A stretch of 64,000 nt of DNA from Takakia lepidozioides (GCA_030704615.1 CM060731.1:20956001-21020000); one strand, 5' to 3'. Numbered from the stretch's first letter, positions 44,746-56,369 are shown. Numbers and translations are program-made. The notes: a model not told the origin generated them from the sequence alone.

Positions 44746-47700
44746 ACGAGTACACCTATGACTCAAGTGATGGAGTTGGGAGGGACGTGAGAACTTCACC
44801 ATTTGCGAGATCGATGGAGTGGATCTCAATTTGGGGATGACCTTTTTGAGCAGATCCGGAGCGGTCATAGATGGCCGCAAGAGAGTAGTCACGCTATCGT
44901 GTGGGAATGGTGGCGAAGTTTTACGAGTGTCGGAAACGTCCAACCCCGTGGGAGGGCAAATAAACCTTCTGTCAGCAAGGGAGTGGGCCGTGGAGGAGTT
45001 ACACGAGCCCCAGTTTTTGCTTTATGTAAGACAAGTGAAGGGAGAAGGCGATGGGGAGCCAAGCCCAGATTGGATCAAGGGGATTTTGGAGAAATACCAG
45101 GATGTGATGCCGGAGGATTTACCAAGCGGCTTGCCACCGCGAAGGGGAGTTGACCACAAGATTGAGGTGATACCGAGATCGGAGCCGCCTGCCAAGGCGC
45201 CCTACCAGTTGAGCCACAGAGAGTTGGTCGAGCTGAAGACACAACTCAAGGATCTAATGTCAAAGGGGTACATCCAGCCGAATAAGTCACCTTACGGAGC
45301 CCGGCGCTATTCGCAGACAAGAAGGATCGCTGCGGATGTGTGTCGACTACAGGGCTCTGAATAAGGTGACTATCAAGAACCAGTACCCTTTGCCAAGAAT
45401 CGACGACCTCTTCAATCGGTTGGCAGGAGCGAAGTATTTCAGCCGGATCGATTTGCGCTCCGGTTACCATCAAATCCGAGTGGCGGAAGGAGATGAGGAG
45501 AAAACGGCGTGCATGACAAGATATGGTTCGTATGAGTTCTTGGTGATGCCTTTTGGCCTCACCAACGCACCTGCGACCTTTAGCACGCTAATGAACAGCC
45601 TTTTCTAGGAGTGGCTGGATGACTTTGTAATTGTGTACATCGATGACATCTTGGTGTACTCAAAAAGAAAGGAAGAGCACCTGGAGCACCTCAAAAGGGT
45701 GTTCCAGAAATTGCGGGAAGGGAAGCTGTATGCCAAAGCTTCAAAGTGCGAATTCGGGGTCACAAAAGTGGAGTTCCTAGGGCATGTGATTACACAAGAT
45801 GGGATCAAAATGGATGACAGAAAGGTGAGGGCGATCTTGGACTGGGAACCTCCGACTTCGGTCCCGGGAGTGCGATCCTTCCTAGGACTCACCTCCTATT
45901 ACCAAAAGTATGTGAGAACTTTCGCCAAGATCGCGGGGCCGTGTCAGACCTTCTGTGTAAATCCAAGGTATGGGTATGGAACACCTTTTGTGGCCAAGCT
46001 TTTGCCGAGTTGAAACAGCGGATGGCGGAAGCTCCAGTCTTGAAAATCCCGGAGTTCGACCGCCCATTTGAGATTCATACAGATGCGTCGGACTTCGCGA
46101 TTGGGGGTGTACTTATGCAAGATGGACGTCCAGTGACTTACAAAAGTAAGAAACTGAATGAAGTGGAGCGATGGTGGCCGATGCACGAGAAAGAGATGAA
46201 GGCGGTGGTGCATTGCCTTGAGCTTTGACGCCACTATGTTGGTTCCAACCCGGTGAAGGTATTCACGAACAATGTCACGGTGAAGTATTTTGCCACGCAG
46301 CTTAAGTTGTCCCCAAAACAACTTAGGTGGCAAGATACTTTGGCGGTGTTCGACGTGGATATCCAGTACAAACCGGGACGGGACAATGTGGTGGCCGATG
46401 CTTTAAGTAAAAAGCAGCAGCTCGTGCTGGTGTACAGGGGCGAGACGGCGCTCCAAAGGAAGATCCGGAAGGCTTACCGGAAGGATGAGATGACGAAGTC
46501 CGTGATGCGGGACTTGAGGATGGGGATTAAATTGTAGTTCCACTTGCAAAATGGACTGCTCCGGTACAAACAAAAGTGTCTCTACGTGCCGAAGGGATGA
46601 ATCAGAGATAGTCTCTTGAGAGAATGCCATGATGGCCCGCTTGCGGGCCACGGCGGAGCCAAGCGCACCACGGCACTCTTGAAGAAAGAGTATTTCTGGC
46701 CCAAACTGAGGGAGGAGGCTGAGGAGTATGTCAAGACATGCACCACATGCCAACAAAACCGGAGCGAGTACAAAAAGCAAGCGGGGCTGTTACAACCTTT
46801 GCCGATTCCAGATGGGTCTTGGGAAAGTGTCTCGATGGATTTCATGACTACTATGCTACTGTCAAAAGGATTCGATACAATCATGGTGGTGGTGGATAGG
46901 TTCAGTAAAATGGGCCATTTCATCCCCACCAAGGAGACGGCAACGGCGCAAGAGACGGGGCGACTTTACTTCGCCCACGTCTTCAAGCATCATGGACTCC
47001 CGAAGGATATTGTCTCGGACCGCGATCCAAAGTTTACGAGTAAATTTTGGAGGGCACTTTGGAAGAAGATGGGGACGAGGCTCAAGATGAGCACCGTCTT
47101 GCGACTTACAACAGACGGCCAAACGGAAAGGGTGAATTCCGTGGTGAAGCAGATCTTGCGGAATTACGTGTCGGTGGACCAATCGGACTGGGTGGAGCAC
47201 TTGGACGCGACAGAGTTTTGTTATAATAACACAAAACACTCCGCAACGGGTGTTTCCCCTTTCGTATTGGTCTATGGAAAAACACCTCTAGTGCCAACAA
47301 GTTGGGCTGCCCAAGACGTTGAGGAACCAGCAGCAGCAGCGGTGTTGGAGGAACGCGAGCGCTTGTTGAAGCTCGCAAAGTACAACATCGCCAAAGCTAG
47401 GAAACAGAATGAATGGCAGACAAATCGGAAACGGAGGGAAGTCAAGTTTGAGGCAGACACGGAGGTCTGGTTGAACATCAAGAATTTTCGACTACCTCCC
47501 GAAGTGAGTCCGAAGTTCATACCCCCGTATGCGGGACCCTTTCGTATCCGGAAGGTTATGAATGAGGATGTGTATGAATTGGAGCTGCCGGAAAACAGCA
47601 AGGTGCATCCGGTATTCCACGTCTCCCTTTGGAAGCCGTACTTCAAATATGAAGCGCGTCTGAATCGGCATCAAGTGTTGCGTCCGCCACCTGTGCTGTT

Positions 47701-47880
47701 GGATCATGAAAATGAACCCGAGTACGAGGTGGAGGGAGTGCTTAAGTCGAGGAGGTTCAAGAATCGAGAAACGGAGTATCTCGTGAAATAGAAGGGCTAT
47801 CATCATGTGAAGGCATCTTGGGTGCGTGCCTCAGAAATGGGAAACGCATCCGAGGCGGTTGCAGCTTTCGAAGGGCGACC
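44746..47880 (+). pseudogene. Gypsy pol: RT, RNase H, integrase, chromodomain
   Basis: RT occupies about 45,080-45,940, with the catalytic YIDD box at about 45,640 (VYIDDILVYSK). RNase H begins with HTDASDFAIGGVL at about 46,075. Integrase occupies about 46,610-47,560, with the HHCC finger (ending CTTCQQN), the first catalytic Asp in SMDFM and the second in SDRDPKF, and a GPY/F-like AGPFRI. The chromodomain (EYEVEGVLKSRRFKN) spans about 47,720-47,850. Stops at 45,606, 46,226, 46,535, 46,598 and 47,789, and frame changes near 45,300 and 45,942, break it. The 46,226 and 47,789 stops each sit at a normally conserved Trp. Confidence 0.9.
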
Positions 47881-47940
47881 TCAAAAGCGGAAAAAACGTT
47901 GATGGGGACATCAACCTTGGATCGTGGGGGAGGAAATGCA

Positions 47941-48635
47941 TGCTTAGCCCGGCTTAGCTAGCCCAAGAATCCGATTGCAAAAACTTGTGTTGTACAAAAT
48001 TTGTTATAAATGAAATGGTTTCCAAATGTTGCGCCTCCTATTTTGTTTGGAATGGTGATGCATGGTATGGTTGGCTAGTGTGTAGAATGCATGCTAGCTT
48101 ACAAAAGTGGGAGAGGTAAATTGGATTAATCGTGTGTTTGCGCAGAGCCAAAATCGGATGACTCCCATCCAAAGGGCAAAGAAACTTGCGCCTTCTTTGG
48201 GAGTTCACGTGCTAGTGTGCACCTGGCGCGTGCGTGTACTATAACTGCGTTACTGAGGGGGTTGCCTTGTAGTGCGGGCTAATGTGGAAGCTACGTGCTT
48301 CCGTTCACGTACTATAATCGTGTAGCCTCGGGACGAAGTCGTAGTGCAGCTTCGGCGTGTTCCCGTACCTCAGGCCAGCATTCCAAGGCGGACCCAATTG
48401 TAGTGATTGGGGCACACGGTTGGTTCAAGTTTATCTTCCTAGTCAAAAAGCGTTCAAGGTGAATCCTTGCTCAAGGTGATGCCAAAAGCGGCATCATGTT
48501 CAAGAGACACATACGCCAGAGCCTAATAAATCGCCAAGAGGCCAGCTTTCTTCTAGGGGTCCACAAGCAAGCGGCTGCGATACCTCACCAGAGCCTGGAG
48601 AGTACAGGCAATAGAAGCTAGACAAGGCAGACGGC
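47941..48635. other. Candidate 3' LTR, unpaired
   Basis: Follows the polypurine tract. It contains a near-duplicated CGTACTATAA(C/T) motif (48,233 and 48,308). No match to the pre-gag sequence was seen by eye. No gene. Confidence 0.35.
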
Positions 48636-49015
48636 ATGCGGAGGAGAGCAAAGGGCACAGATAGCGATGGTAGAATAGGAAAAGACTGTGAACTTGATAA
48701 GGATTATTACGACAAAGATGATGGAGAGGTTCAGCAGCCAGAGCTTGATTCAGACTTGGAAGAACCTTTGTTCCTGCCTGTTCTGTCCCAGCATCGGGCC
48801 ATTGACATGCTAATAGGGTGCACAAGTGGGGATGAGTTTGTGACATCAAACAAGATTGGGGAAGGCACATACGGAGTTGTCTTTCGTGCCAGGAATATGA
48901 AACATGAGATATTGTTGCATTGAAAAAAGTGAAGATGGAGAAGTTGTGAGAGGGTTATCCCATGACTTCACTGAGGGAAATCAATGTGTTGTTGTCATTC
49001 CATCATTCTTCAGTG
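48636..49015 (+). pseudogene. Truncated cyclin-dependent kinase (CDKG/PITSLRE-like) fragment
   Basis: An acidic N-terminal segment (about 60 residues) leads into a kinase N-lobe: DEFVTSNKIGEGTYGVVFRA (glycine-rich loop GEGTYGVV). After a one-base slip the frame continues with VALKKVKMEK (catalytic Lys) and PMTSLREIN, which corresponds to the PITSLRE/PLTSLRE helix of CDK11/CDKG kinases. Similarity ends at about 49,015, where satellite DNA begins, so the catalytic loop and C-lobe are missing. There is also a TGA after MEKL. The fragment probably arrived by duplication or transposon capture. Confidence 0.85.
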
Positions 49016-49330
49016 GTTGGTATTGGTAGCTAGCTTGATCATGGACACTCTCTACTTGAAAGAATTGTAAAATATATTTTTGTGGTGAAATGGGAGCACC
49101 TGGTATGGGGTTGGCCATTTTGAATAACCTCTATGCCAGCCATTTGTGTGTTCATTTTGAAAAATAGGTGCCAATCATTGTCACAATGTCAGAATTGAAT
49201 GAGGGCAGTCGGTATGGGTAGCTAGCTTGATCAAGGACACTCTCTATTTGAAAGAATTTCAAAATATTTTTTTGTGGTAAAATGGGAGCACCTAGTATGG
49301 GGCTGGCCATTTTGACCAACCTCTATGCTA
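49016..49330 (+). repeat. ~192-bp satellite, locus 2
   Basis: Two copies of the 34.5-35.3 kb satellite: GGTAGCTAGCTTGATCA, ACACTCTCTA and AAATGGGAGCACCT recur at 49,088 and 49,280 (192 bp apart). It starts abruptly at the CDK fragment. A short GGCACTATGGTGGCCACTTC piece at about 49,360 may be a further fragment. Confidence 0.88.
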
Positions 49331-49759
49331 ATCAATAAACGGGCCTTCATTTTTTAAAGGCACTATGGTGGCCACTTCTTAAGCCCAGGCTAGCTTGTTT
49401 GGAGGTAATTCTCAAGCTCTCAATAGTTTTATTGGCTAGTGAAACTAAATGGGCCTTTATTCTTTAGTAACTCTTAATCCTCCGTAGCCGCCCCTAGGGT
49501 AGAATTTTGTGCACATGTGCCCACCCGCGAGGCCTACCCCCTTAGAAGCAGGGACCACCTAGGCTGCAGCCGCTGGGCCCACCACATCCAGCCGCCGCTT
49601 AGGATGCAGCGAACTGCTCATGTGCCCGGCACAAGAGACACGTGGAGCCAGAGAGCATGGATAAATCATGGAGATAGTTGACAACAATATTCAGGTCTAC
49701 GGATTCACTTAAGAGGTACCTAGGCCTTATGAAAACTATAGCACCACAATTGGTTCTTG

Positions 49760-50212
49760 CATCCAGAGAGAGAATGTACTCATAAGAGCATCCCCACCCT
49801 TGAGCCCGAAAAAATCCCTGTAACGCCAAAGATAGTGTCGTCGATTCAGTGCCTGCTAGGTTCTATGGTGGCGCGGCAGCCCGACTCGCACACACCCTTG
49901 TCCCCGCGCACCTCGCCTCCCATTGGCCGGAAGGGGCGAGGTCTCCGCTAAGATGCTGACAGGCACAAGCTTGGTCACGTTGACTTGGATTCAGGGATGT
50001 ATTCTGTGCACAGAATACAACGTTTGGGTTCAGTGTATGGAACAATATTCAGTGCGAGCTTTTCATGGGATATAGGGTTCAGTGCGTGGGTGGGGACGTT
50101 TCCCATGTTCCGTTGGCGTGCTGGGTTCAGTGTAGGGTGGGGATGCTCTAAGACGTTGTTTTACTGTACTAGCCTTGTGGCCATTGACCCCGCGCACAGA
50201 ACTCCCTCTTGC
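49760..50212 (-). mobile_element. LINE-B 3' tail interrupted by a MITE
   Basis: AGAGAATGTACTCATAA (to 49,785) and TAAGACGTTGTTTTACTG followed by GCCTTGTGGCCATTGACCCC (50,149-50,200) are the two halves of the LINE-B tail seen uninterrupted at 5,066-5,125. Only the tail is present. Confidence 0.85.
49786..50148. mobile_element. PIF/Harbinger (Tourist-like) MITE, 363 bp
   Basis: Terminal inverted repeats GAGCATCCCCACCCT (49,786-49,800) and AGGGTGGGGATGCTC (50,134-50,148) are perfect over 15 bp and are flanked by TAA on both sides (49,783-49,785 and 50,149-50,151). A three-base T(A/T)A duplication and GAGCATC-type ends are diagnostic of the Harbinger superfamily. The uninterrupted LINE-B tail at 5,071 supplies the empty site. 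No transposase is encoded, so it moved non-autonomously. Confidence 0.92.
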
Positions 50213-52297
50213 CTGTAAGAACCAAAGCCAAATTCATCAAATCGTTGGAAATTTCAAGGACTACTCCGTAGACCCCCATAAGGTTAGAAAACTCACCCTT
50301 CCAAGTACGTGGTAAAATTGCTTTTTTTTAAAGGCCTATGCACCTAGCTCCAAGCTTACTCATTATCACCTCCAGTGACTTAGAAATTCTGATAAAATAT
50401 TCTGAGAAAGGTGATAAGTTGGCCTCGGAGATGAAGTTGTTTTGGACAACAAATTTAGCAAGAGAGGAGAGTGAGTAGCATTATCCTGTGCTCACCTTAA
50501 GTACTGCCTTGCTTCTTAGGGTTAGTTCAGACAATGTCATTTATGTGTATGCGAGAGAAAGTGCAGTAGATCCTTCTAGGATCTACTCGGGACAAAATCA
50601 CACTCCCACGCATTGAATGGAGCTAGCAAATAGTGTCACACCATGGCTCTCTGCATTGGCCTCATGTACCTTATCCAGCCGCACAAGGTCCTACACCTCG
50701 CCTCACTCGAGTTTTGAGGGCAGGCATCCATCAAACTTCCTCTTCAATCTTGGCTTGGTAGCCTGGCTCTGAGCTTTTTGTTTGTGGAGCTTAAAGATAA
50801 ACTGACACTTAGGCATCTAAAATCTACTTCTATCACTTTGCAAACCCACAATGGACTCCGGTTGACATCATCTAGGCTATCCAATGGAGATGGAGATGGA
50901 GATGTTGGATTTGAACCCTAACTCATCTGGGTGACACACGGTGCACTATCCAATGTGGTGACCAGGTTCTTCCCCCCTCTAGGTTTCCTAAAATAATATT
51001 CTTCAAGAACCAAGTGGATAGAAGGTGGCACACAGACCGCCCCAGTCTATTAGTTTGAAGGAGGCTGCGATTGCTGGCAGTCGAGCGCTTCAACATTCTA
51101 GTCTGCACAATCTCGTTCTGCTGTTGTGAAATTGGGTGATGAAATTTGGGGGTGAACATTCCTCTTGGATTGTAGTAAGGAAGATATTTGGCCTGCTCTC
51201 TGCTGGATCAACATCAAGCAAAGGAGGTGGAGGTGGAGGCAACGCTAAATACTGCGGCTTTTCATGCGTCTGAATTTGCAGGGGTGAATGTTTTCAACGG
51301 AGAGATCCAGACTCCATATTGATCCCAGCAGAAAGGGCGTTAGACTTGGCCGAAGAAGTTACAGATCTTCTCCTACTTCCCATAGTATCTGCCGGTATCC
51401 CTGCCATATGTGTCAATCTTCTTGAATCTGTTCTTTTGCATTTGATAGACTCGAGAGATCTGTTTTGGTTGTTGCGGAAGAGTGATCAGTTATCATTCGT
51501 CAACCACCCCAAGACGTTCATATCTCCATGGAGCAAGACGGGTTATTCTGCAAAGAAGCTCCCTTGCAGCGGTGACACCATCTCTTATAGGCTCTCTGTC
51601 CCTCTCTGAGTCCGAGCAGTGGGGGCACAGCTGTGGCGCTGCAGTCAGGCACGGATACAGTTTGGTGCTGAAGGAATTAATGCATGGGATGGACGTCCAG
51701 GAAGGATGCGAGTGGTGCAGTGGCTCCTTCAATTACAGTTAATTACATGCGTGCAGGAAAATCTGTTCCAGTAGGTCCTTGATATGCAGGGCTTTGCACA
51801 TGCATCACTTTTGACGCTAATTTGCTCCTTGGAGGCGACCACATCTATCCGTTGTTGGTCTGTTCGTGGGTGCTTCTGAAGCGAGGTGTGGGTGAGGTTG
51901 GATACGACTTAGAAGATGGATGACCCTCTCGTTGGGTAGTGTGGGGAGGGAAGAAAGCCAGGTGAATTGTACTGCTGCAAATTGCAAATTTATGAGTTCT
52001 GTTTTTTTGCCTTCCTTCTCGTTAGCCCCACACGGTTTGAAATTTTTAGGGAAGGGTAGAAAGGTGGATAGTGAAGTGTGTGACGCGGGGCAGCAGTTGC
52101 TTGCTGTGCATGGACTACGTCTCTTGCAGCTGGAGTTGCATAGACTGTGAGACTGCAGAAGTCTATCGTGATTTGCAGGGTTACCCAACCTTACATGGGA
52201 ATTTGAGCGGAGATGGACTATTAGCGAACGTGGAACAGTCAATCACAGCGTGTCCGTGGTGACTGGCCACCAGAACCGGGTTTCAAGGGAAGAAAAG
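50213..52297. other. Intergenic DNA upstream of the AVT3-like gene
   Basis: No recognised gene. A 96-codon frame at 51,319-51,609 is unremarkable. The last few hundred bases probably contain the transporter promoter and 5' UTR. Confidence 0.4.
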
Positions 52298-53888
52298 ATG
52301 GCTGGAGGCAGGGGTATTGATGAGAGCACCCCTCTTTTGGGACAGTCCCATGGTGCCGGATCAGTGCCGCGCACTGCCTGCAACATCTTCGTCTCCATCG
52401 TGGGCTCTGGCGTGTTGGGCCTTCCATATGCGTACAAGGCTAGTGGTTGGGCTGTAGCGTCTGCTGCAATCATCCTAGCTGCCCTTCTCACGTACTACTG
52501 CATGTTGCTTCTGGTCCGTCTTCTCTTTTACCCCGTTTTTTCTCTTCGGTGTTCTCTAGGTTTTTCTGTTAGAGTGCAATTGGGAGTGCTATGGTAGGGG
52601 GAACTCCAGATACTTGAATTCCACTAGACACTGTCTAAGAAACTCTTGAGTTCCGAAAAGGCATTAAGTGTGATAGAGCCCTGTGCAGGGGAGGGCTGAT
52701 TACCCTCTGTCTCGAAGTTGATCAATCACAAGAACAAAACCTAGATTGGAGAGAAAAGGATAGAAGAAAAGCTGAAAGGAAGGGAATGGAGATAGGGCCA
52801 TGTGGATTTCAGTGGAGGGGCAACTGATTGATTTCAGAAGGGTTGGGTGGCAGATAGCATGCAAAGACAAGGTGCAATCCAAAGGAATGCGAGCTCACAC
52901 CTACGGGGACTTGGCGCACCTGGGATTTGGTGAGGCAGGCAGGCTGCTTGTGGATGTCCTCATCTGTGTTTCACAGACTGGATGCTGTGTTGCTTATCTC
53001 ATCTTCATTGGCCACAACTTGGCATCGATAACCACAGGCTTATCATTATCATTTCCGTTTATAATTTTTGTGCTGCTCCCATGTGAGATAGCCTTGGCAT
53101 GCCTGAGGTCATTGGAAAAGCTGGGACCGTTTAGCTTTGTGGCAGATGTGTGCAATATAGTGGCCATGGCAGTGGTGATCAAGGATGACTTCTACTACAT
53201 CAGAGGTTTTGAGGGGGTGATACCTTACACCACCTGGAGGGGTATACCGTTTGCCATGGGTGTAGCAATCTACTGCTATGAGGGGTTTGGGATGACGGTT
53301 AGCCTGGAAGCTTCGATGAAAAGACCCCGTAAATTTCCTCAGGTGCTAGGGCTGAGCTTTACTGTCATCACCATGGTGTACCTTGCATTTGGTTCTATTG
53401 GCTATTTGGCATTTGGGAAGGACACGCAGGACATTATCACTCTTAATTTACCCAATGATTGGTCCACCTTCGCGGTGAAGGTGGGGTTGTGCATTGGCCT
53501 CTTCTTTACATTTCCAGTGATGATGATCCCAGTGCACGAGATATTTGAGAGGAAAATGTTGCTGAGCACCTGGTTTCAGAAGAATGCATTGCCATCGCCC
53601 CGGCTGCAAGGGTCTCTCTTGAATGGAATTCGTGCACTCGCAGTTTTGGCCACAGCGGTAATTGCAGTGTTAGTGCCAGGGTTTGGCATTTTCATCTCTC
53701 TGGTGGGTGGTACTGTATGTTCCCTGCTTGCCTTTGTTCTTCCACCTTTCTTGCACATGCGTATCTGCGGGGAGGCTACATCTTGGCTTCAACTCAGCTT
53801 TGATGTGGTGCTTATTATGTGCGGCATCAGCTTTGCTATATATAGCACCTACTCAGCTTGTATTCAAGTATTTTTGCAGTATTCTTGA
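52298..53888 (+). CDS. Vacuolar amino-acid transporter, AVT3-like (AAAP family)
   Basis: Two exons: 52298-52513 and 52854-53888, joined across a GT/AG intron into about 416 residues, close to the ~430 usual for plant AVT3. The N-terminus has ESTPLLG, a dileucine-like sorting motif common in tonoplast transporters of this family. The first helix carries FVSIVGSGVLGLPYAYK, the conserved AAAP opening. Later landmarks match the family: GYLAFGKDTQDIITLNLP, LCIGLFFTFPVMMIPV and SLVGGTVCSLLAFVLPP. About 10-11 hydrophobic segments are visible. The expected role is proton-coupled export of neutral amino acids from the vacuole; substrate is not read from sequence. The frame is intact to the TGA at 53,886. 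Confidence 0.92.
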
Positions 53889-54857
53889 TTCACGCAGGTC
53901 CTGCATGGTCTGGTTCTACCCACCAGAATCCTGTGCAACAATCTGGTCACAGGAAGTGAGTGTTGATATCAGGGCTAGCATTGATATTATTGATTCCAAT
54001 GGTTCTCCTCTGGCCCTGTAACTTGCAACAAAGGCTGCACTAAAAAAGAAAAGAGGCAGTGACACAGGTGTTAATTTTCTGTAGCCTTTACATCTTGAAA
54101 TTGTGCCGGAAACTGTGGTGTAGCCATAGATTCGTCCCTCATGTTTAGAGAAAGAGAAACTGCTTAGACCTACACCATTATGGGCCGCCTTAGATGCAGC
54201 TGCATACTCACTTCAAGAAAATTTTCCCTCTTTGTCATTCATAAAGCGGTGGTGGTAAGCTACACAAAGTTAGAGAGAGCTGAGCTGTGAGAGATGGGAG
54301 AGAGGTGGGTCCATGTTACTGAGAAGTCAGCATGTATCTGGCCACCTTTACTGGCTTCAAACCTCATACCAATACTCTTCCCAGTTTCAAATGTTGGGAG
54401 GTCACAGTATTCATTGTCAAGGGCTCTTGTCAAAAGTTGTTTTGTTTTGCTTGTTCTGGTTGGAGTTGGGTACAGATTATGAAACATAGGTTCTTTGATT
54501 TTTCACATAAGTTTACAGGTGTTCAAGACTTACTGGACAGTGTACCTCCCCTCTTATGTAGTTGTGGTTTGGTGGTTACCATTCTACTTTGGGGATCTCC
54601 CCAGAGTGTTCTCATAATTATCCCTGAATTACCTGAGGACATGCAGGCTGTGCCCCACATCATCTCATGCAAAGAATGTGTACTCTCAAAATCCACCTGG
54701 CACCAAAGTGTTTCCGAAGGGGCAGGCCAAGGGGTGGGCCCACAACTACCTTAGTATTGTGTGCCAGTACCCTGCTTTTGAGAGGCACATCAGGCAGCCT
54801 TCTGCTGCAGGAATCTATGATGGAAGATATCTAAGTAATTCAATCGTCGAAGTGCGG
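53889..54857. other. AVT3-like 3' flank, no gene recognised
   Basis: Open frames at 54,332-54,754 and 54,678-54,884 have no recognised domain. The 3' UTR of the transporter is expected within the first few hundred bases. Confidence 0.35.
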
Positions 54858-54865
54858 ATTAGGAC

Positions 54866-55613
54866 CAGTGTTGGGCGGATATAGAGTCATCAGGATATCA
54901 ATAGTAGGATATCAACCCGGATATCAATGTATCCGGATCCGGCAATTATTTGATATCAGGCTATTATTTATATCCAGCGGATACATAAAACGGAGGATCC
55001 GGATAGGATCCTACCCGCCGGATATAAAAAGGTTTAATAATTGGATTGTATCCCGATATGTAGCCAAAATACAGGATCTCAACTGGATACAAGAAAATAA
55101 AATAAAATATTAATATTTTATTGGCTCTCTTGACTTTGCATCATGTTGAAGTCAATGGAGAAAATGTGGTCAAAGGACCTTACACCGTGTCAAGGCTCTG
55201 ATTGGTGTGTTGTGCTGAGTCATGCTCCCTAGTCTTACCTTTCTCTTATGTTTTGCCAAAGCAAGAGAGCCCATTGCCCTTTGAGGCTTGTTAGAATTTT
55301 ATAATTTAAATTGATTAAATAAAAATTGCGAGTAAATCTCAATAAAGTTAAATCAGGGCTACAATCCCCCTGTTTAAAAAATATATATATTTCATGATTA
55401 TTTATGTCCGGATTACTCTATAACCGCAGGATTTTAAATATCGGGACTTGTTTATATCCGGCAGATTTTTAAGAACTTTCACTATGCATAACCGGCGGAT
55501 ATTAGAAATGCAAATTATTCTAATATCCGGATCCGCAGGATATATCATTCTCTAATTTGTCGAGTATCCGGACCCGGCGGATATTAAAAAAAACTAAGAA
55601 CCCCCCAACACTG
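54866..55613. mobile_element. hAT-type MITE, 748 bp, packed with CCGGATAT words
   Basis: Ends CAGTGTTGGG (54,866) and CCCAACACTG (to 55,613) are a 10-bp perfect inverted repeat. ATTAGGAC (54,858-54,865) and GTTAGGAC (55,614-55,621) form an 8-bp target duplication with one mismatch. Eight-base duplications and CA...TG ends are typical of hAT elements. Internally, both flanks are crowded with (C)CGGATAT and ATATCCGG words in both orientations (for example TATCCGGATCCGGC at about 54,930 and AATATCCGGATCCGCAGG at about 55,520), separated by an AT-rich centre. No transposase is present. Confidence 0.88.
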
Positions 55614-55621
55614 GTTAGGAC

Positions 55622-56369
55622 TTGATACCTTGCCAACAGAAGGCTCTTATGTCATGGAGCCTATTGGGCCTCGCCATATGGTCTTTCTCGTTTCCTAACA
55701 TATGCTAAGAAAAACACTGGTGTGTCAGAGTGGTTATCTTAAGTTCCGGTGCATTCATTCGGGGGATGTCAGATTCTGTGTCTATCCAATGCCCTATCCT
55801 ATCAGTTCCTTGCATAACTAGATTCTCACCACACCGACACCCAATGTCAAGGCCTTGCACTGATCTTGCGGTCTTGTCGTCTTGTTATCATTCCATGCAC
55901 GTCCATCAGATCCGTAGGAACTGTTTCTCTCTTTAGTGTGGACGAATAAAAGCCATCGCCCATCTGCTTACAGTTGGCGGGTAGAGGTTATCCTTTTGGA
56001 TCAACAAATGAGCTTTTCGTTAACATCATTCGCGAGTTTTGAATGAACCCAATTTTCCTAATCTGTGTTGCTGTGGAGTTGTGGGCCATGTAAGCTTTAC
56101 TATGAGTTGTATCCTTGCACATTTCCAGATATAGTGGATGCTCCAAAGTCACTCTTGAAGAAATGGACCATCTATTTTGGGAATAACCCTTTTGGGTCCA
56201 CTGCACTCCGATCAACCCTGCTGCTGATAGATACTTGAATAGTGACAACCATAGCAGCTCACATAGAGGGTGAAACGAATGCCACAAATTATTACTTCCA
56301 ACTGCTGCTAAAATCAACATAGATGATGACTCAATATTGGGACACTGCACTTCCTTTCTAGGGTCACCA
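55622..56369. other. Intergenic, no gene recognised
   Basis: No coding or RNA feature identified. A minus-strand frame at 55,988-56,479 overlaps the DYW relic in a different frame and is not considered real. Confidence 0.4.

Larger units (their letters stand above)
43226..47940 (+). mobile_element. Ty3/gypsy chromovirus retrotransposon (defective)
   Basis: Order: primer-binding site, gag, protease, reverse transcriptase, RNase H, integrase, chromodomain. This order and the C-terminal chromodomain define the chromovirus branch of Ty3/gypsy. A polypurine tract candidate (GTGGGGGAGGAAATG) lies at about 47,925-47,938, after which TGCATGCTTAGCCC would start a 3' LTR. That sequence has no counterpart upstream of gag, so LTRs are unpaired as far as I can read. 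The coding region has three frame changes and five in-frame stops. Confidence 0.92.

Noticed and set aside
51319-51609. Small open frame upstream of the AVT3-like gene
   Set aside because: No domain, no splice context and ordinary composition.
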